Origin: Ahaetulla prasina | Lineage: Eukaryota > Chordata > Lepidosauria > Squamata > Colubridae | DNA: 64,000 nt | NCBI RefSeq assembly: GCF_028640845.1 | Contig: NC_080540.1 | Span: 170,071,752 to 170,135,751, forward strand | Direction of reading: 5' to 3' | In this document: positions 11,930-23,446 of the stretch, piece by piece | Layout: the number at the start of each line of letters is the position of its first letter | How positions within the stretch are numbered: the stretch's first letter is position 1 | The notes under the pieces: generated by a model | What the model saw: the letters and a program-made list of their open reading frames with translations, nothing else | What the model was told of the DNA's origin: nothing | The model's database searches: none | Position numbers and translations under genes: made by a program

Positions 11930-13480
11930 CTTACTTACTGGTCACCTTCAGAAGTTAGGGACGTCCTGCCTTTTCAGCCCGAGGTCCTCTCCGCTAAAAG
12001 GCTTCTTTCTTGGGAGCCCGTTTGCGAATGCCACCTCCGACGGCGTCTTATCTCGCAAAGGGCTTCCATCCGGCTCCCCAGCGCCTCTTGCGATCGGGCA
12101 AATAAAAGAAAAAGGAGCAGCGGCCGCGGGCGGGTTGGTGGCGGCGGCGCAACACCTATTTAGCAGACTGTTCCAAGCGAGGTGCGGAAGCAAAGCCGGC
12201 CCGGTTCCCAAAGGGAAGGAAAGGACCCTCTCCGGCCGCCCTGCGCCTGTCACGCCTCAGGTGAAAAGCAGCGGCCACTTCAAGAAAGCGTTGGTGAAGC
12301 GGAAGCGGAACCCCGAGCTAAACGGCCCTTTCTTTCCTGCGTGCGGCCGCCCTCAGGGTGCTCCGAAGGAGGCATGACTACAATCCAGGGACCTGACATT
12401 ACCCGGAGCCAATATCTATATTTAATTTAAGCAACCCCAGAGGTGGGGGGGGCCGGGATTAAAGCCAGAAACCCTCCTGGATAATTGGCCCTGAACTAGA
12501 CTACAGCGATGGGATCGGCAGGATTCCCACCCCCCTCTCCACCCCCGACCCCCTCAGGCCACGCTGCTTTCCCTCTCTAAGGAGTGGGGGGGGGGTTGCT
12601 AAGCGAGCGGCTTTCTACCGCCGATCCCTTTTTTTTTTTTTTTTTTTTTGCGTGCTGTCTTTCTGTCTGCGGCCGAGGAAGCCGCAAAGAAAGGATTCCC
12701 CGAGAGCGACCGTCCCCGATGACACCGGCGCGCGCGCCCGCACACACACACACACACGCGCCTTTTGGAAAAATAATAATAATAATAATAATAAGGAGCG
12801 GCCGCCCCAGCTTCGCCCAATCGGCTCCGAGGCGCGTGATCCTAACTCACCGCGGTTGCGCCCATTCATCCAAGGCTCTTCAGTCGAGTCCACGAGCGCT
12901 CGCTCGGCTGCTCGCTCGCTCGCTCCGCCGCTTCCTTCTTTCCTCCTCGCCCTTCGTTTGTTGTGTGCTTGCCTGCGTGCGTGTGTGTTTTTCGTTTGAG
13001 AGAGAGAGAGGCGGGAGGGGGGGGGGAGGCAGTTGCTTTCTTAAGCCGCAAGTCTGGCTGCGAAAATGTGGGTGTGAGAGAGGTGGGGGGTGGCGATGGT
13101 GGTGGGGAGGGGGGGGTGAAAGCAGGAGGGGAAGGGCTGCGAGAAAGGCAGGCCCCGAGGCCGCGCAAGAATGACAATAGAAGGAAACGCTTTATCAAAC
13201 TTCGAAAGAGCAGCCTGCCAGCTAGCCTAGCCTACCCTGGGAACAAGGGGGCGGAGGGCTGCCGCTTAATAGCCAGCGAAGGGAGGGAGACGTCCCGCAG
13301 GAGGCAGAAAAGGGAGCCAAGGTGCTGGGGGTTCCCTCCCTTGGCAGCGGACGGCCGTCTCTCCTTCCCTCCCTGCCTCCCGCGCAAAGCCCGTGTCGCC
13401 CACCCGCCGGCCAACTTTTTGTGTTGAGAAATCTCCTCGCAACCCCCTCCCCCTCCAATTAAAAAATAAATAAATACGAA
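11930..13480. promoter_or_regulatory. CpG island, putative host promoter
   Basis: This stretch is far richer in G+C and CpG than the rest of the window. It contains GCGGCCGC-type sites (12121, 12800), GGGCGG-like and GCGCGCGC runs, and CGCTCGCTCG repeats near 12898-12930. Islands like this in vertebrates usually mark promoters and first exons. Small poly-T, AAT, CA and GA tracts are embedded. Long frames cross it on both strands (for example 11910-12377 and 12584-13174), but they overlap in antisense and are expected in GC-rich DNA with few stops. Neither the gene nor its strand is identifiable. Confidence 0.7.
12768..12794. repeat. (AAT)n microsatellite inside the CpG island
   Basis: About eight AAT units sit between GC-rich blocks, directly after a CACACA run and an embedded 20-base T run at 12629-12649. 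Confidence 0.95.
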
Positions 13481-13854
13481 CAAACGGTTGGACTCGTTTC
13501 TTTGAAAACTAGGGCGATGGAACAGTGGGAGAGCATCAGAATTATTTAAGCGGCTTTTCTCCCAGACGCCCTCCTTCCCCCGCCGCTTCTAGTCCATCCT
13601 TCCAAGATCTTGTGAGTCAAGCATTAGCAATGTGTTACCGTAATGTTACCAATCTGGTATGTAGAACTGGAGAGGGTTTAGCTAATGAAACACATGCGCT
13701 CAGCCTATGCTGGGGGCGGGCGCGGGGGGGGGGGGGAAACGATGAGAGGTGGGGTGGGGGGGGATGAAATGTTCCATAAGGGCAGTCAAGCTCTATGGGA
13801 GGGAGAGAGGAGCAGGGTTCACCCAAGACCCTAGGCAAAACTGCATAGTTGATG

Positions 13855-14068
13855 TCTGGAATGCTTCGTGGAATAAGCATATGGGTATGGTGGCGTCCAG
13901 CCGCTGCCTTCAGAAGTTGTGGGTGTGTCATCGCTGGAGGTTTTTAAAAAAGAGACTGGACAGCCGACTTGTCTGAAATGGTTTAGGAACTTTAGGGTCT
14001 CCTGCTTGAGCAGAGGGTTGGACTAGAAAACCTCCAAGGACCCTTCCAGCTCTATTCTGATTCTGATT
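13855..14068 (+). mobile_element. CR1 LINE 3' end
   Basis: The CR1 3' region is recognisable from TGGAGGTTTTTAAAAAAGAG, TGGACAGCCGACTTGTCTG, the GCAGAGGGTTGGACTAGAAA block and the CCTTCCAGCTCTATTCTG end. The tail carries ATTCTG repeats in place of poly-A, a CR1 hallmark. The 5' end is truncated and approximate. Confidence 0.82.
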
Positions 14069-14160
14069 GAAAGCCTTAGTCTGTGAAACTATAGGTTTTT
14101 GTTGTGTGTGTGTGTGTGTGTACACGTAGGTATTATGTGAAACTATATAGTGCTTTAAAC

Positions 14161-14266
14161 CAGGGGTCTGCAACCTCGACAATTTTAAGACTTGTGGACT
14201 TCAACTCCCAGAATTCTGGAAGTTGAAGTCCACAAGTCTTAAAGTTGCCGAGGTTGGAGACCCCTG
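14161..14266. mobile_element. hAT-type MITE, group 1
   Basis: This short palindromic copy starts CAGGGGTCTGCAACCTCG and ends CGAGGTTGGAGACCCCTG. Its two arms are nearly complementary, with only a GAATTCTGGAA-like centre. Flanks CTTTAAAC and CCTTAAAT match at six of eight positions. Confidence 0.88.
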
Positions 14267-14511
14267 CCTTAAATTATATTGTGAGTGATTTACTTGGGCA
14301 TCACCTGGGATATGAAATAGTCACTTGCATTGTCTTCTCCTGAGATTAGCATGTTTGGGAGGGGGGGGGGGCTACAGTCAGAGATGGAATCAGAATGAAT
14401 GTGAATTCTTGTCTCTTCAGAATGGGATGGTGGGGGTGGGGGGGTTGCAGCTTTTCAAACAGCATATCATTCAATAGGATACCACGAACCTGCAATGTCC
14501 AGGGCATAAAA

Positions 14512-14712
14512 CGGGTGAAATCCAGCAGGTTCTGACAGGTTCTGGAGAACCGGTAGCGGAAATTTTGAGTAGTTCAGAGAACCAGCAAATACCACCTCTG
14601 GCTGGCCCCAGAGTGGGGTGGGAATGGAGATTTTGCAGTATCCTTCCCCTGCCACACCCACCAAGCCACACCCACAGAACCGGTAGTAAAAAAAAATTGG
14701 ATTTCACCACTG
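14512..14712. mobile_element. hAT-type MITE, group 2
   Basis: The ends are CGGGTGAAATCC (first bases worn) and GGATTTCACCACTG. The TSD GCATAAAA is perfect. The interior holds GGTTCTGGAGAACCGGTAG, CTCTGGCTGGCCCCAGAG and CCACACCCACAGAACCGG, blocks shared with the copies at 22158, 30611 and 36144. Confidence 0.9.
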
Positions 14713-14720
14713 GCATAAAA

Positions 14721-15692
14721 CTTGTACAACTAATCCCTCCATTTTGCAAGAAATTCTCATTGAGATGTTTAAGGTCTGTCCCAATAGATTTTGTCTATGA
14801 ATATTCCATCTCTGGTGAAGTGACAGGAACATGAGGAATGGTACTGAGTCTGTCAACTCTACATATTATCTTGTTGGAACACTGTACCTTCCACCTCAGA
14901 CAAACAAAGTATTTGTCCTCTCCTCTCCCTCAAAACTCTCATGGGTATCTTTGATTAAAAAAAACAAAAACCAAACCCACAAGGGAGACATATCCCAGAA
15001 TTCTTGCTTCTACAAATATAAGCAAATCTATTTATAATTCATTATAGCTCACATTTTTGACATATCTACAAAATGTTTTTGTATCGTTACTCACTTCCCA
15101 AAATATTCTGGGAAAGATAATCCCGTGGAATGACACATTTGACAAAAATAGGAAACCTACTAGCCTCTGGGGAAATGTAAATAGTCCATAGGCAAGAGTT
15201 TTAGGGATACAATCACTGAAGCTAGATTGGCAGTCTTTATCATTCAATTAAAAAAAAGTTTTGATTCTCACTGTTTTCATCAACTGGGGATATTCAAGCT
15301 AAAATTTGGGTCAGGGTTTAATAGCAGAGGATACCTGTTGCAACACTTAAAGTAATTTCATACTAAGTCACACCGCTGAATACTGAGGTTCTATATTTTG
15401 TTGTGGTCTGGTAAATTCACCATCTTGTTCTTTTCCTCCCTCTTGTAGTGGTTCTTATTTTTTCAGGGCAGTTCAGATATATATATATATAAATTAATAA
15501 ATATATAAAGTGTTAACAACAATAATAAGAACTAATACAAATGAAACCGAGAAAATAACAAGAGAAATAATAGAAAAAGCTAAAAGGGTAATAAGATAAA
15601 AAGAAGAAACTAAGAAAAAAGAGAACAATATAAAGAAAGACATAAAGATATACAGAAATGGCTTCTGATATTCTTTGTGGCAGTTCAAATAT
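14721..15692. other. Unassigned AT-rich DNA
   Basis: No gene is supported. A short (TA)n run occurs at about 15477-15490. The A-rich block 15500-15660 might belong to an old LINE but has no frame or terminus. Confidence 0.4.
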
Positions 15693-15700
15693 ATTTTAAC

Positions 15701-15767
15701 CCAAAGCAAAGCTGGCTGAGGAATTCTGGGAGTTGAAGTCCACAAGTTGCCAAGTTTGGACACCCCT
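15701..15767. mobile_element. Half-length hAT MITE, group 1, with perfect TSD
   Basis: Only the right arm remains (GGAATTCTGGGAGTTGAAGT, then CCAAGTTTGGACACCCCT). Perfect 8-bp duplications ATTTTAAC flank the 67-bp remnant at 15693-15700 and 15768-15775. It was deleted internally or inserted as a short form. Confidence 0.78.
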
Positions 15768-15775
15768 ATTTTAAC

Positions 15776-17440
15776 CTGTCTCTAAAGTTAAGGTACATCA
15801 TGACTTTCTTATTTCCATAATCTATCTTGCATAATCATTAAAACCATAAATCACAAGGTTGTTGTTTTTTTACACCAAAAGTTCCATCAGGGGTTTCTAG
15901 TCACCAATAAATATAGATATGGTTCTTTCTGTAATAAAAAATAAGTTTGTCCACTTCAATACGTCCTGTCAATTTCATCAAGCATTCTTCCATGGTGGAT
16001 AATACTGAATCTTTCTACCTTTCAGTATTGTTCTAAAGTCAGGTAGCACCAAATTCAATAAATTTGGCCTTTATTTTCCAGTTTCCAGGATTGTATCTCT
16101 TGCAAATAGCATCAGCTACATATAAGGGGGGAAACCCTGTGTATAAAGCTTTAAAGAATAACCACAATCCATGTGGTTTGTGTAAAGCCTCTGCTGGGAG
16201 TTTGTTTGCATCAACTCTCTTCATCTCTAAACTGGCCTCCAAATAGTCCATATATTTCAGTAATGTCATCATGTGACTGGCCCACCCTTTAAAAACCCTC
16301 AAAGATTTTTTATCTTCAGCAGCAAAAAGGTTAACTTCTGGATTAGATCATTTTTTGTGTGTCTTAAGTTTAGGCTGTAAAAATAAAGACAGTTCAAATC
16401 AAGCTGAATTCCTGATGATTTTTGGATGATATCCATGTTCTTTTCTTGATGGACTTTGCTGTTGTCTTTTCAACAATGTTCTTTCGACTTCCCACCCTAG
16501 CTTAAATCCATGTGGTTTCCTTGTGGTCTCCCATCCAAAGACTACAGTTAAAAAAAAAAGTTCTAAAACGGTAGTGGAAACAAAATTGCAGCCAGCATGA
16601 CAATTTCAGGAGTATCACGATGAGTCTCATCTCACCAGTCCCACTTCATAGTACATCCACAATATTGTAGCTGTCTTTGTGTAAGCTCTAATACACGGAT
16701 TAATGAAACCATGGCTTGCAGATGAACCCAATTATAATGCATATTGTGTGTGTGTGTGTGTGTGTGTGGGCACTCTCCTGGCCTAGATAATTATAACTAA
16801 CACTAGACATTTTAGTCTAGTGTTTATGGCAATGATGACCTCAAAGCAGTCTTCAAAGACAATCCTACATACAATAAATTTCAGTGATCTAACCTGGAGG
16901 TTATCAGAGTCTGGGTAATAGCAGACTCTCTCTTCTCTGGAAGGGTTTTGCAGCTGACTCAGCAGCAGGAGTTGATGAAAAGATGCTTGGTGCCGCAGAT
17001 GTCACTTATTGAGAAAGTCCGTTGGAAGTGAGACAGAGACCGTTAGTGATAAGTCAGAGAGAGCTGCAGAGTTAGGGATGGGAGGCCAAAGGTAGTTGTT
17101 TACTGAGAACAAAGAGCAATTAGTGGAATCAGAACAGCAGGGATAAGGAAAGGGCTGAGGACAAAGAGTACATGATGAAGAGGAGTGATGTTAAAGCAGA
17201 TGATTGGATTAAATTCCTATTTATTATTTTGCTATTATGATTCAAATAGCCCTTTGTTCTCCAATCTCTCTGCATGTGCATGCATTTATCTGGTGTAGGT
17301 GGATTACAAGATTTGTCCATTGTACCCCACAACTGGGGTGGGATAGCCACTGTTAAAGATAATAAAAGGAGGAGCCTGCCATTCACAGTAAATGCATGAG
17401 TTATTTCTTGTGGGGAGAAGAAGCTTTGTTAGGACACCTA
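15776..17440. other. Unassigned DNA with a TG tract
   Basis: The interval holds a (TG)n microsatellite at 16745-16768 and no supported gene. The opposing frames near 16039-16302 show no motif. Some of the AT-rich sequence at 15780-16560 may be an old LINE. Confidence 0.4.
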
Positions 17441-18480
17441 GATATTTATTTATTTATTTATTTATTTATTTTATTTATGAAATTTATATTGCCATCTATC
17501 TGCACATGGTGACTCAAGGTGGCTTACAGAATATAAAACCCCATATAATAAACAATTAAACTAATAAAAGAAGTCATATAATAAATTAATGTACTAAACT
17601 CACACACATACACACATACATGCCCTGGCGATAGCACCTCACGCGAGCTGTTTTATGGGCTCCATCCTACTCTGGGTTCCCAAGGCCCGCTGGCAGAACC
17701 AGGTCTTCAGCGCCTTCCGGAAGAGTGCTAGAGTGGGTGTTGTGATCCACCAGCAGCCTGCGGAGCTGGCAGCGGAGTCGGACAGTGATGAAGCTGAGGA
17801 AGAACATGGGTCAATCCTGGAGGCTGGGGAAGACCCAGATGAGGGCTCTGCGTCGGAGGCAGAGTTGGGGCCAGGGCCATCTGGGAATGATGTGTGGACT
17901 CTGGAGCCTCCAAAGGCTGAGGAACAGGAGGAGCCTGTTCCTAATGCACGCATAAGTAGAGCTGCCAGAAGGCAAGAGCAGGTAAAGCAAAGAGGATGAC
18001 TCGGGAGTAGGGCCAAGAGATGATTGGCCCCTCCCATAAGGCTTAAAAAACCAGCAACGGCATTTGGGCTCTTTGCCGGAAAACAACGTTGATAGTCTTG
18101 CTCCTTGCTACATTTATTCCTTGGCGGCGTCTTCTGCTTTTAAACTTTTGCCAAGAAAAGTCTTTGGCAATTTGCCTAATTAAACCAACTTTGGTGAGAA
18201 GACTAAAGAATTGTGTTAATGAAGAATTTGTTTTGATTTAGTTTGGACTATGCTGAGAATGAGTTAATTCTCAGCTGTTCTAATAAAGTCTGTTTGTTTT
18301 TGAACTGATTGCGTCTACTACTACCTACCTGGGCCTGGATCACAACAGTGGAGGCCATTCTAATCTCTGGGGGAATGATGTTCCAGAGAGAGGGAGCCAC
18401 TACGGAGAAGGCCGTTCTTGATATGTCATTACCAGGTTGACAGAGCTTTCTGTACTAAACCTGATGGGACCAAAGGATGG
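17441..18480 (-). mobile_element. CR1/L2-group LINE 3' end, split by an LTR
   Basis: Reading on the minus strand, the element ends in an (AAAT)n tail (plus-strand TTTA repeats at 17441-17470). Further in lie CACCTTGAGTCACCATGTGC-like sequence and a region encoding the LINE C-terminus (CCAGCGGGCCTTGGGAACC). The coding remnant stops at 17737 and resumes at 18353 (GAATGATGTTCCAGAGAGAG and following). An LTR separates the halves, so the LINE is older. Confidence 0.7.
17738..18347 (+). mobile_element. Solo LTR, 610 bp
   Basis: The element starts TGTTGTGATCC and ends GGATCACAACA, which gives TG/CA termini with short inverted repeats. It is flanked by GTGGG (17733-17737) and GTGGA (18348-18352), a 5-bp TSD with one mismatch. 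An AATAAA signal lies at 18282. No internal gag or pol sequence or second LTR adjoins it, so it is probably a product of LTR-LTR recombination. A frame of acidic composition runs from the LTR start to a stop at 17999 and is shared with the LTR at 59951. The host class (ERV or Gypsy-like) cannot be fixed from the LTR alone. Confidence 0.85.
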
Positions 18481-19705
18481 GATTCTTAACCTGGGATTCC
18501 TGTCTCCCACAGGGATCATTTAGGAAGGAAGGAAGTGTGTAAACTAGGCACTTTAGGTTCTCGCAGGGCACTCTGCCACGTGGGTGAGGGAGGAGGATGG
18601 TGACTTGTGGGAAATGAAAGAGTCACCTTCCAGTGTCAGGCAACCCACTGAACTCACAGTGGGTCCACTCAGGAAGCATTTTGCCAAGATCACGTCCTCT
18701 TAAGCCTTTAAGGTTGGCCAGGAACTGGATGCCTCCGGGAAGAGGACCACAAGCAGAGCTTCAGATGAAAGCAGTGGGGTTCTCTTTCTTGTTCCCCATC
18801 AATTGGCACTCAATGCTATACCGCCCCCCAACACGGAGGTTCCATTTAGTCACCCCAAAGCCATTGTTCCTGTTGAGTCTTTTGCTAAGAGCCTTGAAGG
18901 GTGAGGGGCTTTTTTTATATCTCCCCTCCCCAAGCAGGTCAGAGCTTCTCGTGGGAAAAGGGCACTGGAGAAAAGCCTATTCAGGCACAGAAGCTCCAGT
19001 GCTAAATATGGAGCCTCCCGTCCTCCCCCTCCTTTGCTCCGCTCTGCCCTCCTGCCCAGGCTGCCTTAACATAGATGAATGAGGCTTTGAGCATCCGTAT
19101 GAATGCGGCATGGAAGAAGCTGTATATTGCTTTTCACCCCAGGGGGATTCCCTTATCAAGAGCCTTTTTTCTGTTGTTGTTGTCAGAAAATTGGGAGAGA
19201 AAGGGGACTGAACAAAGCTCCCATTTGCTTCTGCTCCGAGTGAAGATGAAACCTTTCCCCAGCCTTTCATCGCCTGTCTTTTCCCACTCCTGCTTATCTT
19301 ACCTTCCCCAGGATCAGGTGCCCCGTAGCATCAAAAAAGGAACTGTGTGTTTGGAAGCGGGGATTTAACTCCTCCTGCTCCCAATCCCTCCCCCTCCACC
19401 CCTTATTTAGTCTCCTCAACTAAAGGGTAAGGTAAAAGGCTGAGATAGAACTTTCTTTTAAAAATGCAAGCCGCTCTTTAGTATGTTAAAGTGAGAGGAT
19501 GCTGGAGTACTACCTTAGCTGGGACTGGGCAGAAGGGGCAAGCGGAGAGAAACAGCATGATGTGAAAATGAAGCTTTGGAAGTCACATTGCGGTGGAATA
19601 ATGCCATTGTGCATTGTGCTAACTGATCCAACTCTGCTTGTGACCAAGCCTTTTAAGGCTATCAGGTGCATCCACCAGGTTGCCATCAGGAATGGGCATT
19701 AAATA
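18481..19705. other. Unassigned DNA
   Basis: A 149-codon frame (18633-19082) is open but has no recognised domain and overlaps antisense frames. No repeat ends were found. Confidence 0.35.
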
Positions 19706-19932
19706 GATAGGTAGTCTTCATTTAGCAACCACAATGGAGAGGGCAACGTGGTTGTTAAAAGAAGTGGTTGCTAAGTGAAACCTCACCTGCAGTTACAATA
19801 TTACTTCAGCTTTCCTTTGTTTTATATAGCTGCAAAGGTTGTAAATGTGAGGATTGGTCACAAAATTACTTCTCTGTCACTGTTGTAACTGTCGATCACT
19901 GGATGAGGCTGCCACTAAACGAGGACGGCCTG
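19706..19932. mobile_element. Mariner-like MITE, internally shortened
   Basis: The left end is GGTAGTCTTCATTTAGCAACC and the right end is ACGAGGACGGCCTG followed by TA. These match the CAGGTAGTCCTCGACTTA termini of the copies at 20956 and 62293. The interior is much shorter than in those copies. The left boundary is approximate. Confidence 0.7.
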
Positions 19933-19934
19933 TA

Positions 19935-20955
19935 ATGGTTAGTTATGATATAAACTCTGCTAAAGAAGCAATTATGGACAACTAATAGCAGCAGCAACAG
20001 AATGCAGTGATAGCAACATATGGGGAATGTCCCCAAAAAACTCCAGGGACATTATTGTGGCCTGAACGCTACAAATAACCATGGTTCAGGCCAGTAGAGT
20101 GTAACTGTGGTTCTACCAATAGCAACTAAAGTAGGGGCATGGAGCCTGTAACAGTTGTAAAGCCATTTGCAATAGTGAGAATGAAACACATTCATATCAC
20201 AATGTAAGAACAGTACATGTGAATTGGTGTGATGGGCAAGTGCCCCAACACAAACTCTGTCTCTTAATGTTTAGTGCAACAGTGCAATGCAAGAATGAAA
20301 GGCATGAGTTTGCACTGTGACATCACAACACCCATTTTGCATCATCATGGCTCCCTGTAGATGACTCTACAATGGTAAAGAAGGCAGCAGAAAACCACCA
20401 TATAATATTTTGTTAAGAGAAAGGTCAGTGGTCAAAGATATGTATTTAATGTTTCTCCATCTTCGGCAGAACTTAGATAGTTGGTGAGGATATAAAAATC
20501 TCCTGATCAGTCTTGAAAATTGCAACTTAGGACAGTAGAAAGTAGAAAGGCTTGCAAATCTCTGGAAGAAATCAAGAGATTATAAACTGAATTATACAAA
20601 GAAGCTTTCAAGAGAAATTCAGCACTTGGAGACAATATGTACCCTGGCTGAAAAATCTCTGTTTAGCAAAAAAAAATCAGTGTCCTTTTTTTTAAACGTA
20701 ACATCAAATGAGCACATATAATTGATGATCACCAATGCCTAGGAGGGGTCAGCACTTAAAAAATAAAATCCAGCAACTTGTTTGCAGCCTTCAAAATTGA
20801 CATACTCTTTGTTTCTGCCTTCAGGGGCCATGGAGAACAAAAGTCATCACAGGGTAATATTTCTAGAGATGGTGGGACGCAACATTTGAACTTCCTTTGC
20901 ATTTTGGAGCTTTAACTTTTCTAAAATGTAAAAGAGGAAATATAAGCCTAGTATA
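19935..20955. other. Unassigned DNA
   Basis: No supported gene or repeat was found. Frames are short and AT-rich. Confidence 0.4.
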
Positions 20956-21345
20956 GATAGTCCTCAACTTACGACCACAATGGAGCCCAACATTTCTGTT
21001 GCCAAGTGAGACAGTTGTGAATTGAGTTTTGCCCCATTTTATGACCTTTCTTGCCACAGTTGTTAAGTGAATCCATGCAACTGTTAAATTAGTAACATGG
21101 CTGTTAAGTGAATGTGGCTTCCCCATTGACTTATGCTTGCCGGACAGTTGCAAAAGGGGATCACATGATCCCGGGACACTGCATCCGTCATAAATATGAG
21201 TCAGTTGCCAAGCATCTGAATTTTGATCACGTGACCCTGGGGTTGCTGCAATGGTCATAAGTGTGAAAAATGGTCATAAGCCACTTTTTTCAATGCTGTT
21301 GTAACTTTGAATGGTCATTAAACGTATTGTACATCGAGGATTACC
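20956..21345. mobile_element. Mariner-like MITE
   Basis: The left end GATAGTCCTCAACTTACGAC and the right end ACATCGAGGATTACC are inverted, and TA dinucleotides flank both. Internal blocks (TTGCCACAGTTGTTAAGTGA, CATAAATATGAGTCAGTTGC, GATCACGTGACC) match the 62293 copy in the opposite orientation. There is no transposase frame, so it is non-autonomous. Confidence 0.82.
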
Positions 21346-22149
21346 TATAGTCCTGAACAAACTACTTTTTTAACCTTTATATTAAGCAATGCACATACTC
21401 ATCTCAAATCACCCCACTAATATTGAGAGATTTCCCAATAAATTTCAAGAGCACGGTTCTAGAGACCACAAAACTGATGATGGGAAGCCACATGTATTCA
21501 CACAGCATCCAGTAGGTTTAGCCATTTAGTATGCTGTGCAAAATCCAACCACTGTGAATTATTTAATAAACCGTGGCTAAATAAATCTGTGGTTGAAAGC
21601 AATAAACAACAGTTAGCCAGCCAGCCTGAAACAACATGGTATGGACACAGTTTTCTCTCCTTCTACTACTACCAGGGGCCTAATTTCCTCAGAAGGAATC
21701 TGTCAATATATGTCAACTGTGGACACAGATGAAATAAGCAGAGCATGAGACCCAGCTACCTCCACTTTACTTCAGTCAGATCATTAGAGTAGAAGTCCCT
21801 AAACCCAGGAGAAGCAAAGTAGAATAGCAAAGAATGAAACATATTGCTGGCTGCATCCAGCAAACGAACAATGCCTCTTTTCTAGTCCATAAATGAGAAG
21901 TTCTGTCTGCAAATGTCTTGACAGAACAATCATTTCGAGCCAGGTCTTCACTGAAACAAAAACGAAAACAAAATGGCCGGCCAACCTGCATGTACTAGAA
22001 TATTACTATAATATGGCAGTGATATCATTTGAATCTGAGAAAAAAATGAGAGAACAGAGATGGAGCAGTCCCAGAGAAACCAATGTGCATCAATTCACCA
22101 TAGATGGTGGCAGATAATCAACATTCTGTGGGTTTTTTTCAGGCAAAGT
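21346..22149. other. Unassigned DNA
   Basis: The overlapping frames at 21776-22117 lack motifs. No repeat ends were seen. Confidence 0.4.
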
Positions 22150-22157
22150 GTAGTATC

Positions 22158-22368
22158 CAGGGGTGAAATCCAGCAGGTTCTGGACAACTGGTAGCGGAAA
22201 TTTTGAGCAGTTTAGAGAACCGGCAAATACCAACTCTAGCTTGCCCCAGAGTAGGGAGGTAATGGGGATTTTGCAGTATCCTTCCCCTGCCATGCTCACC
22301 AAGCCACACCACACTCACCAAGCCATGCCCACAGAGCCGGTAGTAAAAAAATTTGGATTTCACCACTG
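22158..22368. mobile_element. hAT-type MITE, group 2
   Basis: Ends CAGGGGTGAAATCC and GGATTTCACCACTG are flanked by the perfect TSD GTAGTATC (22150-22157 and 22369-22376). The interior has the shared blocks TGGTAGCGGAAATTTTGAG and CACCAAGCCATGCCCACAGA. Confidence 0.93.
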
Positions 22369-22384
22369 GTAGTATCATATATGG

Positions 22385-22715
22385 CCGTGATGGCGAATCT
22401 ATGGCACGTGGGCCACAGGTGGCACTCAGAGCCATCTCTGGGAGCACGCGAGCCGTCACCCCAGCTGAGCTCTGCCATGCATGCACACATGCCTCCCGCC
22501 AGCCGGCTGGTTTTTGTGTCTCTACCACACATGTGCGGGAAGTCACTGGGGGTCGTGCATGCATGAGCGGAGGCGGGGCGCAGACAGGGGGACATGTACA
22601 CATGCATGGGGGTGGAGCACACAGGTATGTGTGCGTGCATTGCATTATGGGTGTGCACGCACGCTTTCATACATGTGCTTTTGGCACTCAGTGCCAGAAA
22701 GGTTAGCCGTCACTG
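22385..22715. mobile_element. hAT-type MITE, group 3
   Basis: Ends CCGTGATGGCGAATCTATGG and AGGTTAGCCGTCACTG are inverted. Flanks ATATATGG and GTATATGG match at seven of eight positions. The interior is CpG- and ATGCATG-rich (for example TGTGTGCGTGCATTGC) and contains GGCACTCAGTGCC near the right end. Its TSD begins immediately after the TSD of the group 2 copy on the left. Confidence 0.87.
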
Positions 22716-22723
22716 GTATATGG

Positions 22724-23287
22724 GCTCCCAAGCAAAGTGTGATGGATTGTGCACACGAAGGAGCAGTGGGGGAGAGTTTTGGCAGCAGCCAGGATTAAGA
22801 GACTGAGCAGTCCTGAACAGGATGAGAAAGTGGTTCAGGGTAGCCATACCCTAGGATCTCTCAAGATGTATATAGAAGGTTGTAGCCTTAGTTTGACAAG
22901 TTTCTCTCCATGAAGTGTAAGCAAATAAAGGACTGAACTCAATTTGACTTTGCTGTGTTGTCTCTGGGCTTCAGCCAGACGTAAAGGTAGAATTCAAACC
23001 AACAAAAGTTGAGAATTTATTAATGTCTGAAAGGCGAGGTGCAGATGATTGGCAGGCAGGCCAAAGGTAGGTCTTAAACAAATTTGTCTGCAAAATTTCC
23101 CACACAATTGAAGAGCAGGGAGATACTTGCTAGGTCTATCTACAGCGTGGCCTGCTAAACCTTAAGTACAAGCCGGCAAAGCAGCTCAGAGGTCTAGCAG
23201 CTCTCGGAATTTCTGTAGAAAGAATACAAACTCTGTGGTTGTTCCTCCAAGCTTCGTTGTCTGCAATTGTCCCTTCTCCAATGGTAG
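22724..23287. other. Possible LTR-like remnant, unproven
   Basis: The stretch includes a TATA-like GTATATAGAAGG at about 22867 and AAATAAAGGACTG near 22924, which together resemble an LTR promoter and polyadenylation layout. No terminal repeats or TSD could be set, so no element is called. Confidence 0.25.
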
Positions 23288-23446
23288 TGTTGGAAGAAAT
23301 GTCCATGCTGGAAGAAATGTCCATCTGGATTCAGTTCCCAAACATGGAGACTGCTTGGAAAGATGGTTTGATGGTGGACAGGATCACATAGTTTGAGTTC
23401 TTTATCCCCACTTGGAACTGAACCCAGAGGGACATTTCTTCCAACA
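23288..23446. repeat. Foldback of a dispersed repeat
   Basis: GGAAGAAATGTCCATCTGG with GTTCAGTTCC at the left is mirrored by GGAACTGAACCCAGAGGGAC and ATTTCTTCCAACAG at the right. A related unit in single orientation lies at 41996-42475. The leading GGAAGAAATGTCCATG unit is also tandemly duplicated at 23292-23325. Confidence 0.65.

Noticed and set aside
11910..13427. Long frames in the CpG island as genes
   Set aside because: GC-rich DNA has few stops. Frames overlap in antisense, contain translated microsatellites and show no domain.
17655..17999. A host gene encoding a 114-residue acidic protein
   Set aside because: The frame starts in LINE sequence and continues in the LTR. The LTR part is shared with 59951, so it is retroelement-derived.
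22353..22706. Cys/His-rich frames as a zinc-finger gene
   Set aside because: They lie wholly in a group 3 hAT MITE with repeated TGCATG and CACATG motifs.
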